A stretch of 64,000 bases of DNA from Butyricicoccus_A sp963588905 (GTDB lineage: Bacteria > Bacillota > Clostridia > Oscillospirales > Butyricicoccaceae): positions 1 through 64,000 of the forward strand of contig CAVAJF010000025.1 of assembly GCA_963588905.1 (NCBI GenBank), in the 5' to 3' direction. The number at the start of each line of letters is the position of its first letter. Within the stretch, counting starts at the first letter, position 1. The position numbers and the translations under genes were made by a program. Shown here one piece after another: positions 1 to 11,865 of this stretch. The notes beneath the pieces are model-generated. The model ran no database searches and had not been told where the DNA came from. It saw only the letters and a list, made by a program, of their open reading frames with translations.

Positions 1-235
1 CTGCACCTTGAAAACTGAACAGCGAGAAAACGACAAAGCAACAATAGGAAGATAAAATTATTGTTATTCTAGGAAAATGCGAAAGCAAATTTTTAAGATA
101 AAAGGTTTTAACGATCCAATTGTGGCGAAAGTGTAGACGATACACTATTACAATTAGCTAAAAAATAACCGAGATTACTCACAATCTTAAGTTACTAAAA
201 TAATTCCTGATCTGACCGGATCAGGTCTTACAGCT
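1..235 (+). other. 3' part of the 16S-23S internal transcribed spacer
   Basis: The window opens inside the spacer that precedes the 23S gene. It starts with the stretch CACCTTGAAAACTGAACAG that is common in Firmicutes rRNA spacers. I see no tRNA cloverleaf in these bases. An inverted repeat (TTACAGCT / AAGCTGTAA, 229-248) spans the 23S 5' end and may take part in processing. The 16S gene lies upstream of the window. Confidence 0.8.
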
Positions 236-3074
<2,839 letters not shown>

Positions 3075-3162
3075 TAAATTTGATTTGGGTAAACTCGGAA
3101 AATGCTTCTGTCGAGTTCTTCGTTGTTCAGTTTTGAGGGTGCAGAAATGCAAACTTAAAATA

Positions 3163-3278
3163 GTAGGTGTTGATTGTGATGAGGGTACACCCGTTCCCAT
3201 TCCGAACACGGTAGTTAAGCTCATTTACGCTGAAAATACTTGGCTGGCGACGGCCTGGGAAGATAGGTCGATGCCTAC
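3163..3278 (+). rRNA. rrf: 5S ribosomal RNA
   Basis: A 116-base RNA follows the 23S by about 90 bases. The ends pair (GTAGGTG with TGCCTAC) and the core CCGTTCCCATTCCGAACACGG is the diagnostic 5S loop B/C sequence. It is co-transcribed with the 23S and followed at once by a terminator. The order 23S-5S with no tRNA after it ends the operon. Confidence 0.95.
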
Positions 3279-3283
3279 ATGAA

Positions 3284-3317
3284 AAACGGAACTGATTTTT
3301 TCAGTTCCGTTTTTTTG
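3284..3317 (+). terminator. Rho-independent terminator of the rRNA operon
   Basis: An 11-12 bp stem (ACGGAACTGA with TCAGTTCCGT) with a T loop is followed by seven or more T residues. It sits directly behind 5S. Confidence 0.9.
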
Positions 3318-3334
3318 ATATACAATAACTTTGC

Positions 3335-3365
3335 GAAAAAATGTCCCGTTAAAAAAACGGGACAT
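3335..3365 (-). terminator. Terminator of the VTT-domain membrane gene
   Basis: On the minus strand the stem ATGTCCCGTT / AACGGGACAT is followed by a T run. It lies just past the stop at 3371. Confidence 0.75.
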
Positions 3366-3370
3366 AAGTA

Positions 3371-4081
3371 TTATTCCAAATATTTTTTGATTTTTGGTTC
3401 CAAAAAGGCAAGCAATTTTTTTCGGAAAATAAATCCAAGGAGAACGAGAATCGCAATTACTATAATCAAAAAGATGATAATTTTATAGCTTTCACTGATT
3501 AGAATATCACCACAGCAGACATAAAAAGCAATTGCTGGCAAACTGCCAATAGCTAAGGCACGCGTGAAATCCTTATATAGGATGTCAGTTTGAGCAGACA
3601 AATAAGGAATCATGCCGTTAGGCACAATCGGGAGAAAACACATAGCAATGACAACGCGATCGACATGTTTGGTAGAATCTAACAGCTTGCGTACGGTTTT
3701 TTGCTTATTTAGATCCAGCATTTTAGATTTGAATTTTTTCGTCTTTCTAGCAACGAGAAAAATCAAAACATTTAATACTAAGTTGGTAAAATAACAGATC
3801 GCAATTCCTTTTGCTTTGCCAAACATCATGCCGGAGCAAATGTATATTGGCATGGCCGGAATGACAATAGAAATCGTTTCAATTGCCTGTAACAAGACCA
3901 AGACATATTTTCCTGCCGTTCCATAATGATTCAAGTAGTCATCCAGCTCGGCTAGGTTTCCAGATTCTAGAATTTTAATCATGTTTGGTGCATGGTGATG
4001 CAGCCAAAGAAAGACAATTAACACAGCTGCAGCAACCAAAAGAATTTCAAAAATCTTTCGTTGTTTTAGTTTTTCTTTCAT
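3371..4081 (-). CDS. TVP38/TMEM64 (VTT domain) family membrane protein
   Basis: A 236-residue polytopic membrane protein of the DedA/VTT superfamily. A first membrane helix covers about residues 10-31. The VTT core (about 55-190) holds the re-entrant segment rich in small and Pro residues (near VIPAMPIYICSGMMFG) and a second half ending in a helix before a basic tail. Bacterial relatives are put in lipid transport or scrambling and envelope maintenance, but no substrate can be read here. The ATG at 4081 has an AGGAG eight bases upstream on its strand. It is a single gene facing the rRNA operon, with its own terminator. Family call is firm; the role is open. Confidence 0.82.
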   Translation of the reverse strand: MKEKLKQRKIFEILLVAAAVLIVFLWLHHHAPNMIKILESGNLAELDDYLNHYGTAGKYVLVLLQAIETISIVIPAMPIYICSGMMFGKAKGIAICYFTNLVLNVLIFLVARKTKKFKSKMLDLNKQKTVRKLLDSTKHVDRVVIAMCFLPIVPNGMIPYLSAQTDILYKDFTRALAIGSLPAIAFYVCCGDILISESYKIIIFLIIVIAILVLLGFIFRKKLLAFLEPKIKKYLE

Positions 4082-4180
4082 AGTTCGATCTCCTACATCT
4101 TCTTTTATTATATCGTTGAATCGATAAGAAACGCAAGAGATTTTTGCAGAAAACTGCTAGTTATAGATAAAATTTCATGT

Positions 4181-4186
4181 TATAAT
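4181..4186 (+). promoter_or_regulatory. Likely -10 element of the TauE/SafE gene
   Basis: A perfect TATAAT lies about 50 bases ahead of the ATG at 4235 in an AT-rich gap. No good -35 hexamer stands at 17 bases, so the promoter is only tentative. Confidence 0.45.
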
Positions 4187-4234
4187 AGTTCTAAAATTCA
4201 TCGTATCGTGTGATGATGAGATGGAGGATAAGAA

Positions 4235-5011
4235 ATGAATGTATTGATTTGTATTATCGTCTGCTTTATTGCGGGTATCGGCGCAGGATTAGGCACCGGA
4301 TTTGCGGGAATGAGTGCTGCTGCGGTTATCAGCCCGATGCTGATTACTTTTCTTGGTATGCCGGCATATGAAGCAGTTGGCATTGCTTTAGCCAGCGATG
4401 TACTCGCAAGTGCCGTCAGCGCGTATACATACGGAAAAAACAAAAATTTAGATATAAAAAATGGCATTGTCATGCTGATTTCCGTATTAGTGTTTACATT
4501 TGTCGGCAGCTTTGTTGCGAGCAAAGTACCAAACACAACAATGGGCGGTTTTTCGACAGTTATGACGCTGTTTTTAGGTATCAAATTTATTGTGCGCCCG
4601 GTCATGACAACAAAAGAGAGCATGGCGGCTATCAGTACACAAAAGCGTTTGGTGCAGTCGATAATCAGTGGTATTATCGTTGGATTTATTTGCGGCTTTG
4701 TCGGTGCGGGCGGCGGTATGATGATGCTGCTCCTTTTGACCAGTGTACTTGGATATGAACTAAAAACAGCAGTGGGTACCAGTGTGTTTATGATGACATT
4801 TTCTGCCTTTACTGGTGCAGCCAGCCATTTTTTGATTTCAGGTATGCCGGATGTACTGCCGTTGGTTGTTTGTATTTTATCTACACTGCTGTGGGCACGT
4901 ATTGCGGCGAAATTTGCGAATAAGGCAAGTCCGGCAACGCTGAATCGTGCAACTGGTGTTGTCTTGACAATTTTGGGTGCGGCAATCTTATTGTTCCATA
5001 TTGTTCAATAA
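4235..5011 (+). CDS. TauE/SafE (TSUP) family membrane exporter
   Basis: A 258-residue protein with about eight membrane helices. It shows the TSUP layout: two repeated halves, each opening with a glycine-rich first helix (AGIGAGLGTGFAG near residue 13-25 and CGFVGAGGGMMM near 155-166). The family moves sulfite, sulfoacetate or related organosulfur anions across the cytoplasmic membrane, but the substrate here is unknown. GGAGG stands eight bases before the ATG. It is monocistronic by spacing: the flanking genes are either divergent or 260 bases away. Confidence 0.85.
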   Translation: MNVLICIIVCFIAGIGAGLGTGFAGMSAAAVISPMLITFLGMPAYEAVGIALASDVLASAVSAYTYGKNKNLDIKNGIVMLISVLVFTFVGSFVASKVPNTTMGGFSTVMTLFLGIKFIVRPVMTTKESMAAISTQKRLVQSIISGIIVGFICGFVGAGGGMMMLLLLTSVLGYELKTAVGTSVFMMTFSAFTGAASHFLISGMPDVLPLVVCILSTLLWARIAAKFANKASPATLNRATGVVLTILGAAILLFHIVQ

Positions 5012-5273
5012 ATTTATTGCAGGAAACAATGCGCAGACAAACATGAAATGAATAATAATGCATAGAAACTTGCAACTATTTTTATTTCAACAAGTGATTT
5101 CCAAGTATTACAAGATTTTCAAAGAAATAGCGGCATATTTTTTCTGAATTTTTTACGAATCATACTTTAGAAGTATTGCTGTTTTGTCGAATTTCTGGTA
5201 TCATAATACATTATATATAAGATGTCATGAACGGAAACATGGTATTTCAATTCTAAAAGAAAGGTTTGTCAAA

Positions 5274-6515
5274 ATGAAAGAAAAAAAGAAACTGTCTCTC
5301 GCGATGCAAATTTTCATTGCACTAGTTCTTGCAATTGTTGTGGGCTTGTTGCTGGGAAATCATGCAGATTTTGCGGCGGCATACATTAATCCGTTCGGCA
5401 CGATTTTCCTGAATCTGCTGAAATTTATTGTTGTGCCGATTGTGTTGTTCTCAATTATGAGCGGTATCATTTCGATGTCCGATATTCGAAAGGTTGGCTC
5501 CATTGGTCTGAAAACCGTTGTATACTATATGTGTACGACTGCGTTTGCCATTACCATCGGCCTGATTGGCGGCAATCTGTTTGAAGGATTGTTCCCGGCG
5601 ATTGCCACTACCGATCTGAGCTATGAAGCAGCAGAGGCCACATCCTTTATGGATACGCTGGTCAATATTTTTCCATCTAACTTTATTGATCCGCTGTATT
5701 CTGCCAGCATGTTGCAGGTCATCGTTATGGCCATTCTGATTGGTTTTGCTATTATTCTGGTAGGCAAGGAAGCACAGCCGGTTATCACTGGTATTAACAG
5801 TTTGAACGCCGTTTTCATGAAGTGTATGGAAATGATTTTGAAGCTGTCTCCGATTGGCGTATTCTGCCTGCTATGTCCGGTTATTGCGGAGAATGGTACC
5901 ATGATTATTGGCTCCTTGGCTATGGTACTGTTGGCAGCATACATTTGCTACATTGTACATGCAGTCGTTGTATATTCTATTGCAGTCAAGACAATGGGCG
6001 GCATGAGCCCGGTTAAATTCTTTAAGGGTATGCTTCCGGCAATCATGTTCGCTTTCTCTAGTGCCTCCTCTGTTGGCACGTTGCCGATTAACATGGAGTG
6101 CACGCAGAAGCTGGGTGCATCGAAGGAAGTATCTTCGTTTGTTCTGCCGCTCGGTGCCACCATCAATATGGATGGTACGGCGATTTATCAGGGCGTCTGT
6201 GCAATCTTTATTGCAGCTTGCTATGGCATTCATTTGACGTTCCCACAGATGATTACTATCGTACTGACTGCGACATTGGCATCTATTGGCACAGCCGGTG
6301 TACCGGGTGCAGGTATGGTTATGCTGACCATGGTATTGACCTCTGTTGGTCTGCCGGTAGAAGGTGTTGCACTGGTTGCTGGTGTAGATCGTATCTTTGA
6401 TATGGGCCGTACAACTGTTAATATCACTGGCGATGCTTCTTGCACGATTATCGTTTCTAATCTGGAAAAGAAGAAGGAAGCGAAAAGAGAAGCAAGAAAA
6501 AACAGTAACAAATAA
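5274..6515 (+). CDS. Sodium/proton:dicarboxylate (glutamate family) symporter
   Basis: A 413-residue transporter of the DAACS family, which couples uptake of dicarboxylates or acidic amino acids to sodium or protons. Diagnostic pieces are the serine-rich hairpin FSSASSVGTLP, the NMDGTAIYQG segment, GTAGVPGAG, and the substrate-binding DRIFDMGRTTVNITGD near the C-terminus. The open frame extends 30 codons upstream, but AAGAAAGG nine bases before the ATG at 5274 and the family N-terminus (a lysine-rich start then the first helix) favour this start. A strong terminator follows. C4-dicarboxylate and glutamate cannot be told apart from sequence alone. Confidence 0.9.
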   Translation: MKEKKKLSLAMQIFIALVLAIVVGLLLGNHADFAAAYINPFGTIFLNLLKFIVVPIVLFSIMSGIISMSDIRKVGSIGLKTVVYYMCTTAFAITIGLIGGNLFEGLFPAIATTDLSYEAAEATSFMDTLVNIFPSNFIDPLYSASMLQVIVMAILIGFAIILVGKEAQPVITGINSLNAVFMKCMEMILKLSPIGVFCLLCPVIAENGTMIIGSLAMVLLAAYICYIVHAVVVYSIAVKTMGGMSPVKFFKGMLPAIMFAFSSASSVGTLPINMECTQKLGASKEVSSFVLPLGATINMDGTAIYQGVCAIFIAACYGIHLTFPQMITIVLTATLASIGTAGVPGAGMVMLTMVLTSVGLPVEGVALVAGVDRIFDMGRTTVNITGDASCTIIVSNLEKKKEAKREARKNSNK

Positions 6516-6531
6516 AATATTTGCACATAGA

Positions 6532-6576
6532 AATAGCCTTTCTGATCTCATTAGAATCAGAAAGGTTATTTTTTTA
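6532..6576 (+). terminator. Terminator of the dicarboxylate symporter gene
   Basis: A 15-bp stem (AATAGCCTTTCTGAT with ATCAGAAAGGTTATT) is followed by a T run. The convergent oxidoreductase gene ends just beyond. Confidence 0.88.
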
Positions 6577-7557
6577 CCATTGTTCGTTGGGATACTGTAA
6601 ATTCCAATCTTTTCGCAGCTTTGTCATGATGTCCATGACATCTTTAGAATACGGCAGACACATCGCAGAAGTATCTCCGCTTGATACGGCGTGTTCCATG
6701 TCCGTCATTTCATAATAGAGAGCATGTTGCGTTTCTCCACAAGCAATTTCTGTTCGTTCGCCGGTTTCGGCATCGACAAATACCGCTTTATCAGCTCTTG
6801 GAAATTCCATGATTTCAATATAACCGGTTTCACAGCTAATCATTGCTCGTTTCGGCTGTTTGGAATGCATAGATAAAGCAACGGTCGCCATTTGACCGGA
6901 TGGGTTTTGAAGCAAAATCGTTGCCTGTTCATCAGAACCGGTCGGCGAAGGCTTCCATTGACTGAGAATTTGAGTAGGATTCTCGTCCATAAAGCTGCGC
7001 ACGATAGACAGAGCATAGACACCGATGTCCAGCATAGCGCCGCCAGCCAGATTCAAATTAAAGAACCGATTTTTCATGTTGTATTCTTTAAAACTGCCAA
7101 AATTGACAGTAATCATTTGGACGTTTCCAAATTTTCCGCTATGAACCATATCCCACAGCTTTTTATATAACGGCATGTGCCAGATTGTCATCGCTTCTGC
7201 CAAGACCAAATGATTTTGTTCAGCAAGCCGTATCATTTCGTCCAGTTCGCGGCTGTTTAGCGTGATGGATTTTTCCACGAGCAGGTGTTTGCCGTGTTCT
7301 AGTGCCTGCTTCATAAATGCATAATGCGTGTTGTGCGGGCTGGTAATGTAGATGATGTCTACCGCATCGTCTGTAAACATGTCGTCAATGCAGTCGTATA
7401 CTTTGTGTACACCGTATTTTTCGGCAAATTTCACCGCTTTTTCATGCGTGCGGTTGCCGACAGCATATAAGGATTTGCCCATTTTTTGTAAGGCTTGTGC
7501 CATTTCGTTGGCAATGACGCCTGTTCCCAAAACGGCCCAGTTGAGAGAATTGTTCAT
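6574..7557 (-). CDS. Gfo/Idh/MocA family NAD(P)-dependent oxidoreductase
   Basis: A 327-residue enzyme with an N-terminal Rossmann fold (GTGVIA, residues 11-16) and the family motif E95-K96-S97 (usually EKP), whose lysine binds substrate or cofactor. The C-terminal half is the alpha/beta substrate domain. Relatives oxidise sugars, inositols or trans-dihydrodiols. The overall pattern (MEYTLxW-like start, SPHNTHY, LVEKS, EAMTIWHMPLYKKL) is that of the dimeric dihydrodiol dehydrogenase-like group. The ATG at 7557 has GAGG eight bases upstream. It stands alone and convergent to the symporter, so context gives no substrate. Confidence 0.87.
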   Translation of the reverse strand: MNNSLNWAVLGTGVIANEMAQALQKMGKSLYAVGNRTHEKAVKFAEKYGVHKVYDCIDDMFTDDAVDIIYITSPHNTHYAFMKQALEHGKHLLVEKSITLNSRELDEMIRLAEQNHLVLAEAMTIWHMPLYKKLWDMVHSGKFGNVQMITVNFGSFKEYNMKNRFFNLNLAGGAMLDIGVYALSIVRSFMDENPTQILSQWKPSPTGSDEQATILLQNPSGQMATVALSMHSKQPKRAMISCETGYIEIMEFPRADKAVFVDAETGERTEIACGETQHALYYEMTDMEHAVSSGDTSAMCLPYSKDVMDIMTKLRKDWNLQYPNEQW

Positions 7558-7664
7558 AAAGAGACCTCAAATTTTTATCATGCTTTTTTCTCTATTGTCT
7601 TTTTGTAAGAATAGCATGAGTATTATTATGTTTATTATACAGGAAAAAGTGGATTAGGAAAAGG

Positions 7665-8120
7665 CTATACTTTAAGAACAGTTACTTTTATTAACCCGCG
7701 TTTTTCTCGGCGCTGTGCATATTCTACGATCTTTTTGGAATTGCTTGCAGTATGCCATACAAATGCAATTAAATAGTCGACATAGCGAATTGTATATTCA
7801 TTTGCCTTTATGATAGCATATTTCAGTGGCACTTTTTCCATTCCATCGGGATAAAAAACAGTGTCAAATATATCTGTTCTTGTTATATTAGAATTTGAAG
7901 GATGATAAGGAGATAAAAGAGTTAGAACAATGTCTGGATGTACTTTTTTAGCAGAAAGAACCGCAGATGCTGCCAAATGGTCGAACATGCCATGATTTCC
8001 GACAATAAATTCTGTTACGCCGTACTCAGAAATATGGGTTTCGATCGCTTGTTTTAATTGAGGTAAAATTTCAGATGTTGCATCGCGATGACCAATAAAG
8101 AAACAACGTTTACATGTCAT
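7665..8120 (-). CDS. SLOG-domain (YpsA/DUF1273-like) protein
   Basis: A 151-residue cytosolic protein. An early FIGHRD motif (residues 8-13) and the later VGNHGMFDHLAA segment match the nucleotide-binding loops of SLOG proteins such as YpsA. The domain fills the whole chain. The open frame runs 22 codons further upstream, but AGAGGTG seven to eight bases before the ATG at 8120 fixes the start. It is divergent from an XRE regulator 118 bases away, so the two may form a small regulated pair. SLOG domains bind or process nucleotide-derived ligands. The ligand here is unknown. Confidence 0.62.
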   Translation of the reverse strand: MTCKRCFFIGHRDATSEILPQLKQAIETHISEYGVTEFIVGNHGMFDHLAASAVLSAKKVHPDIVLTLLSPYHPSNSNITRTDIFDTVFYPDGMEKVPLKYAIIKANEYTIRYVDYLIAFVWHTASNSKKIVEYAQRREKRGLIKVTVLKV

Positions 8121-8237
8121 AGGGGACACCTCTTGCATAGTTGTGTTTGTCGTTAAAATTATACGATATAAATGATTAAAATGCAACGGAATATCAAAGT
8201 ATAATTTACGAAGAAAACAAGCAAAGAGGTGAACAGC

Positions 8238-8543
8238 ATGAAAGATATTCTATCAGCAATAACGAAATATCGAGAAGAACGAGGCTGGTCAGAGTATCAG
8301 CTTGCAGAACAGTCTGGGCTGCCGCAGTCTACGATTTCTTCTTGGTATCGCAAGAATATGATACCTACTGTTCCATCTCTAGATAAAATCTGCACGGCAT
8401 TTGGAATTACATTGTCTCAATTATTTTCTGAAGAAGATATGATGCTTTCGGTGACGGAATCTCAGAAGAAATTACTAGAATGCTGGGCCAAATTGAATAT
8501 AGAACAACAAGATGCTGTATTGAATTTGATAAAAACGATGTAA
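8238..8543 (+). CDS. XRE-family helix-turn-helix regulator
   Basis: A 101-residue repressor-type protein. An HTH_3 domain spans about residues 4-62, with the helix-turn-helix at YQLAEQSGLPQSTISSWYRK, followed by a short helical tail that may dimerise. An upstream GTG (8229) is in frame but overlaps the ribosome-binding site AAAGAGG. The ATG at 8238 is the right distance from it and is preferred. It faces away from the SLOG gene and is followed by a strong bidirectional terminator. The likely target is the shared intergenic region, which is inference. Confidence 0.85.
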   Translation: MKDILSAITKYREERGWSEYQLAEQSGLPQSTISSWYRKNMIPTVPSLDKICTAFGITLSQLFSEEDMMLSVTESQKKLLECWAKLNIEQQDAVLNLIKTM

Positions 8544-8547
8544 TGTA

Positions 8548-8594
8548 AAAACCGCTCTATATCATCAGAAAACCTGTGATATAGAGCGGTTTTG
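8548..8594. terminator. Bidirectional terminator between the XRE gene and rlmD
   Basis: A near-perfect stem of about 18 bp (AACCGCTCTATATCA with TGATATAGAGCGGTT) is flanked by A and T runs, so it can serve both converging genes. Confidence 0.9.
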
Positions 8595-8607
8595 TCTTGT
8601 TTTAGTA

Positions 8608-9957
8608 TTATTTTCGCATTAAAAGCGCGACGGATTCTATATGAAATGTTCGTGGGAAGAGGTCGTATACTTTATACCTTTTTAACTGATACCCCTGTTC
8701 GCCGAGCAGTTTGACATCACGGGCGAGTGTGGCAGGATCGCAGGAGACATACACAACGCGTTCCGGAGCCATCACACCGATAGCATCAATTGTTGCCTGA
8801 TCCATGCCCTTGCGCGGCGGGTCGACGACAATGACATCCGGCCGAGTGCCCTCTTCTGCGAGATGGGTTGCCGCCTGACCGGCATCGGCACAAATAAACC
8901 GTGCGTTGGTGATATAGTTGAGCTTGGCATTCTGTTTGGCATTTTCCACTGCCTGCGGAACAATCTCTGCGCCAATCACTTCCTTTGCGCTGTGCGCCAA
9001 AGCAAGAGTAATAGTGCCTGCACCGCAATAAAGATCCAGAGCTGTTTTTGTCTGGTCAAGCTCTGCATATTGCAGAGCGGCTTCGTAGAGTTTTTCCGCC
9101 TGCGCGCGATTGACTTGATAGAACGCAGCAGGGGAGAGCTGAAAGCGATTGCCGCACAGGACATCTTCCAAGGTGTCATTGCCCCACAGCGTAATGTAGC
9201 GATCGCCCAAAATAGCATTGCCGGTTTTTTTATTGATGTTCAGCACAATACCGCACAGACCGGGAACTGCCTGACGAGCCGCTTGAATTAGCTCACCAAC
9301 AGCGGGCAGTTTGGCAGATTTGGTCACGATGCACAGCAAAACCTGTCCGGTAGCAAAGCCGGAACGCACGTACACATGACGAATCAAACCGTTATGTGTG
9401 TTTTCATTGTATGGTGCTACGTGATATTCTGTCATCCAATCGCGCACGCATTTGGCCAAATTGTCTGCCAACTCGGTCTGAATCAAACAGTGCTCCATGG
9501 GAATAATATCATGGCTGCGAGCACGATAAAAACCGGTAATAATCGTATCGTCTTTCATGCCGACCGGATATTGTGCCTTGTTGCGATAATGATAGATAGA
9601 ATCCGAACCACAGACGGCTTCCGGCTCCATAGCAATGCCGCCGATGCGCTGCATGGCGTCCTGTACTTTTTTGGATTTTGCGCGCAGTTCTTCGTCGTAA
9701 GAGATGTGCCAATAGCAGCATCCGCCGCACTTGGAGGCATGAGGACATTCCGGCTCGATCCGATGTTTAGACTTGATAAAAATGCGTTCGATGCGTCCGA
9801 ACGCATAATTTTTTGCAATTTTTACGATGCGAATATCGCATTGGTCACCGACTGCGCCGCCGGGCACAAAGACAACCATATCGTGAATACGAGCAATCGA
9901 AGATCCATCGCCTGCATATGCAATGATTTCTGCTCGATAGATTTTATTCTTTTCCAT
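8608..9957 (-). CDS. rlmD: 23S rRNA (uracil-C5) methyltransferase, RlmD/RumA type
   Basis: A 449-residue SAM-dependent RNA methyltransferase. It has an N-terminal TRAM-type beta barrel (about 1-60), a [4Fe-4S] cysteine set starting C71, C77 and C80, and a Rossmann SAM domain with LDLYCGAGTITL. The catalytic cysteine is C406 in YVSCDPATLARD, and DPPRKG comes before it. The frame is open for 127 more codons upstream, but GGAG eight bases before the ATG at 9957 and the TRAM start define the gene. The family methylates U1939 (or U747) of 23S rRNA; many Clostridia carry more than one copy, so the exact target is not certain. Confidence 0.9.
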   Translation of the reverse strand: MEKNKIYRAEIIAYAGDGSSIARIHDMVVFVPGGAVGDQCDIRIVKIAKNYAFGRIERIFIKSKHRIEPECPHASKCGGCCYWHISYDEELRAKSKKVQDAMQRIGGIAMEPEAVCGSDSIYHYRNKAQYPVGMKDDTIITGFYRARSHDIIPMEHCLIQTELADNLAKCVRDWMTEYHVAPYNENTHNGLIRHVYVRSGFATGQVLLCIVTKSAKLPAVGELIQAARQAVPGLCGIVLNINKKTGNAILGDRYITLWGNDTLEDVLCGNRFQLSPAAFYQVNRAQAEKLYEAALQYAELDQTKTALDLYCGAGTITLALAHSAKEVIGAEIVPQAVENAKQNAKLNYITNARFICADAGQAATHLAEEGTRPDVIVVDPPRKGMDQATIDAIGVMAPERVVYVSCDPATLARDVKLLGEQGYQLKRYKVYDLFPRTFHIESVALLMRK

Positions 9958-10030
9958 ACATGTTCTCCTGCTGATAGGATAGATTCTTGCTGTTATTATA
10001 TCATGAATCAAATCCTTTGTCATTGCTCCG

Positions 10031-10066
10031 AACAAAAAAGAACAGTCGGCAGATAGGCCGACTGTT
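10031..10066 (-). terminator. Terminator of the YjdF-like gene
   Basis: On the minus strand a 10-bp stem (AACAGTCGGC with GCCGACTGTT) is followed by CTTTTTTG. It sits just past the stop at 10074. Confidence 0.8.
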
Positions 10067-10073
10067 TTGAAAA

Positions 10074-10724
10074 TTACGGAACAATCTCTATAGAGGATTT
10101 GATGTTGAGGACACAAAAATCTTCGTACGTGTATAACGGATATGTATGGATGTGTTTGAACCGTTTGAGAGCTGTCAGCACAACAAATAACACGATGCCG
10201 AGCAGCCAGAAGAAAATGTGAAATAAAGAGGTTTGCAATACATACTGCACATGTATCATATGTACGCAACAAAAGATTTGCATCAGTTCCAAGAATACAA
10301 AGACAGCGAGGGAAAAACAAATGCAAAATGTCAGGCAAAAGAAATAATTGACGGAACCGTGTCGGGCTTTGGTGTGAAAACAGAAAATACTGACTGCCAA
10401 CAAGCAGAAAAAGAATCCGCTATATCCGTGGACGATTGCGTCATAGACAGAAAATCGGTAATTCAGGGATAAAACCTGTCCAAAGATATAGCTGCTCAAG
10501 ATCAGCAAATAATAGGAAAACAGCATGAAATGTCCCGGCCGAAACGGATGAATGCGCTGAATGAGATACGGAATTACCAGCCAAACCAGAGTTAGAATAG
10601 ACAATACGCCATGTGTTACATTGACGGTAAACAAATAATATACAGCAAGCGCGATGCTGAGCGGCCCGCAAAGCATGAGAAAAATACGATTGATGCGGCT
10701 AAAGAGTCGTTGTCGTTCTTTCAT
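10074..10724 (-). CDS. Polytopic membrane protein, possibly YjdF/DUF2238-like
   Basis: A 216-residue integral membrane protein with about six helices and very short loops. The segment YDAIVHGYSGFFF resembles the D-x3-H-x2-SG signature of YjdF (DUF2238) proteins, whose function is not known. The frame opens at a TTG (10745), but AAAGGAG nine bases before the ATG at 10724 supports the shorter form. It stands divergent from the four-gene GTPase unit with about 245 bases between them. No catalytic site is visible. The family link rests on one motif. Confidence 0.5.
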   Translation of the reverse strand: MKERQRLFSRINRIFLMLCGPLSIALAVYYLFTVNVTHGVLSILTLVWLVIPYLIQRIHPFRPGHFMLFSYYLLILSSYIFGQVLSLNYRFSVYDAIVHGYSGFFFCLLAVSIFCFHTKARHGSVNYFFCLTFCICFSLAVFVFLELMQIFCCVHMIHVQYVLQTSLFHIFFWLLGIVLFVVLTALKRFKHIHTYPLYTYEDFCVLNIKSSIEIVP

Positions 10725-10970
10725 AAAATGCGCTCCTTTCTGCAAAGATTCTGGAACATTCGCTTATTATAGCACACAATGATATAAATAGATATACATT
10801 TTGGAAAATATACACAATAAGGCCTGAAAATGCGGCAAAATTACGATTTGGTGACAGAAAATTCACGTTTTTTTCAAAATTAGAACCATAGACAACCGTA
10901 TAGTGCCATGATACAATGAAACTGACAATTCTTGGGGAATAAAGGAGTCGAAAGGAGAACTGGATATTCT

Positions 10971-11846
10971 GTGGGGTCAACATATATAAAAAAATTGTTG
11001 CATCATATGTTTCGTATTTGCCTGTCGCTTGCCATGGCAGCACTGCTCTTTGAGGGATGCTTGGTTATGGGATCATGGTTTCATTGGTCTCAGCGTTTGA
11101 TACAGGTATACGGCACATGGCTGTTTATTGCTTGGCTATCGTTTACGCTATACAAGGCGTATCGATATGTTGGAAGTTGGAAACGCAAGAATATTTTATG
11201 GGAACGGTTTGCCATTGCGCCGAAAGATTTTTCGCAGGAACTATTGGATGATACGGAAAATGTCATGCTGGTACGCGATAACCGAGAAGTAAAAGTGAGA
11301 ACCTATCGAAATCTTGTCAGTGGAGATTTGATTGTAACCACATATGATGTACCGCCGAACAAACAGAAAAATCGGAGCAATCGGCTCAAATTGCTGTGTT
11401 TATTGGCCTCCATCGTATTGACGATAGGGTTGCAGGCAGTACCGCGCATCAGTGCATGGAATCAAAGCGCTGATAGCGAGATAGATCTTTCCTATGTCTA
11501 TGATGTTTCGGGTGGATTGCCGGGCGTACAAGCATATGCGCAGAGTTTGTTTCCACATTTTTCCGACTTGCGGTTGGGCAGTAAGCGATATGTACTGCCT
11601 GCATCCGGTGCGCGTGAACTGACAGAGAAAGATATTGCAGGCATGGACAAAGAGACCATTCAGTTGGCAATCAATGAAATTTATGCGAAAAATGGCTATG
11701 ATTTCGCCTCTAATCCTTCGATACAGGAATATTTTTTGCAAAAGAGCTGGTATCATCCGAGTGTGTCAACAATGGCAGAGGCACAGGCAAATTTTTCTGA
11801 GGTAGAACGATACAATGTCAATTTTCTCGTGCAGCACAGAGAGTAA
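10971..11846 (+). CDS. Membrane-anchored YARHG-domain protein
   Basis: About 291 residues if translation begins at the GTG (10971). A TTG at 10932 and an ATG at 11007 are other options, and AAAGGAG at 10951 lies 13 bases before the GTG, so the start is unsettled. Two hydrophobic helices come first, then a cytoplasmic stretch, a third helix (RLKLLCLLASIVLTIG), and an outer segment ending in a YARHG domain (about 217-265: LTEKDIAGM, NEIYAKNGYDF, SWYHPS). YARHG is an extracytoplasmic module of unknown ligand. The gene lies 19 bases ahead of a GTPase gene and appears to be the first gene of its operon, which suggests a surface sensor or anchor for that system. Confidence 0.72.
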   Translation: MGSTYIKKLLHHMFRICLSLAMAALLFEGCLVMGSWFHWSQRLIQVYGTWLFIAWLSFTLYKAYRYVGSWKRKNILWERFAIAPKDFSQELLDDTENVMLVRDNREVKVRTYRNLVSGDLIVTTYDVPPNKQKNRSNRLKLLCLLASIVLTIGLQAVPRISAWNQSADSEIDLSYVYDVSGGLPGVQAYAQSLFPHFSDLRLGSKRYVLPASGARELTEKDIAGMDKETIQLAINEIYAKNGYDFASNPSIQEYFLQKSWYHPSVSTMAEAQANFSEVERYNVNFLVQHRE

Positions 11847-11865
11847 CAATACAAAGGGGTTCAAT

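Noticed and set aside
5871..6551. A 226-codon open frame opposite the dicarboxylate symporter
   Set aside because: It shows no domain and crosses the terminator. The symporter is clear.
8608..10338. A 576-residue form of the RlmD-type enzyme with a long N-terminal extension
   Set aside because: The extra 127 codons have no conserved domain, and a good ribosome-binding site stands ahead of the ATG at 9957.
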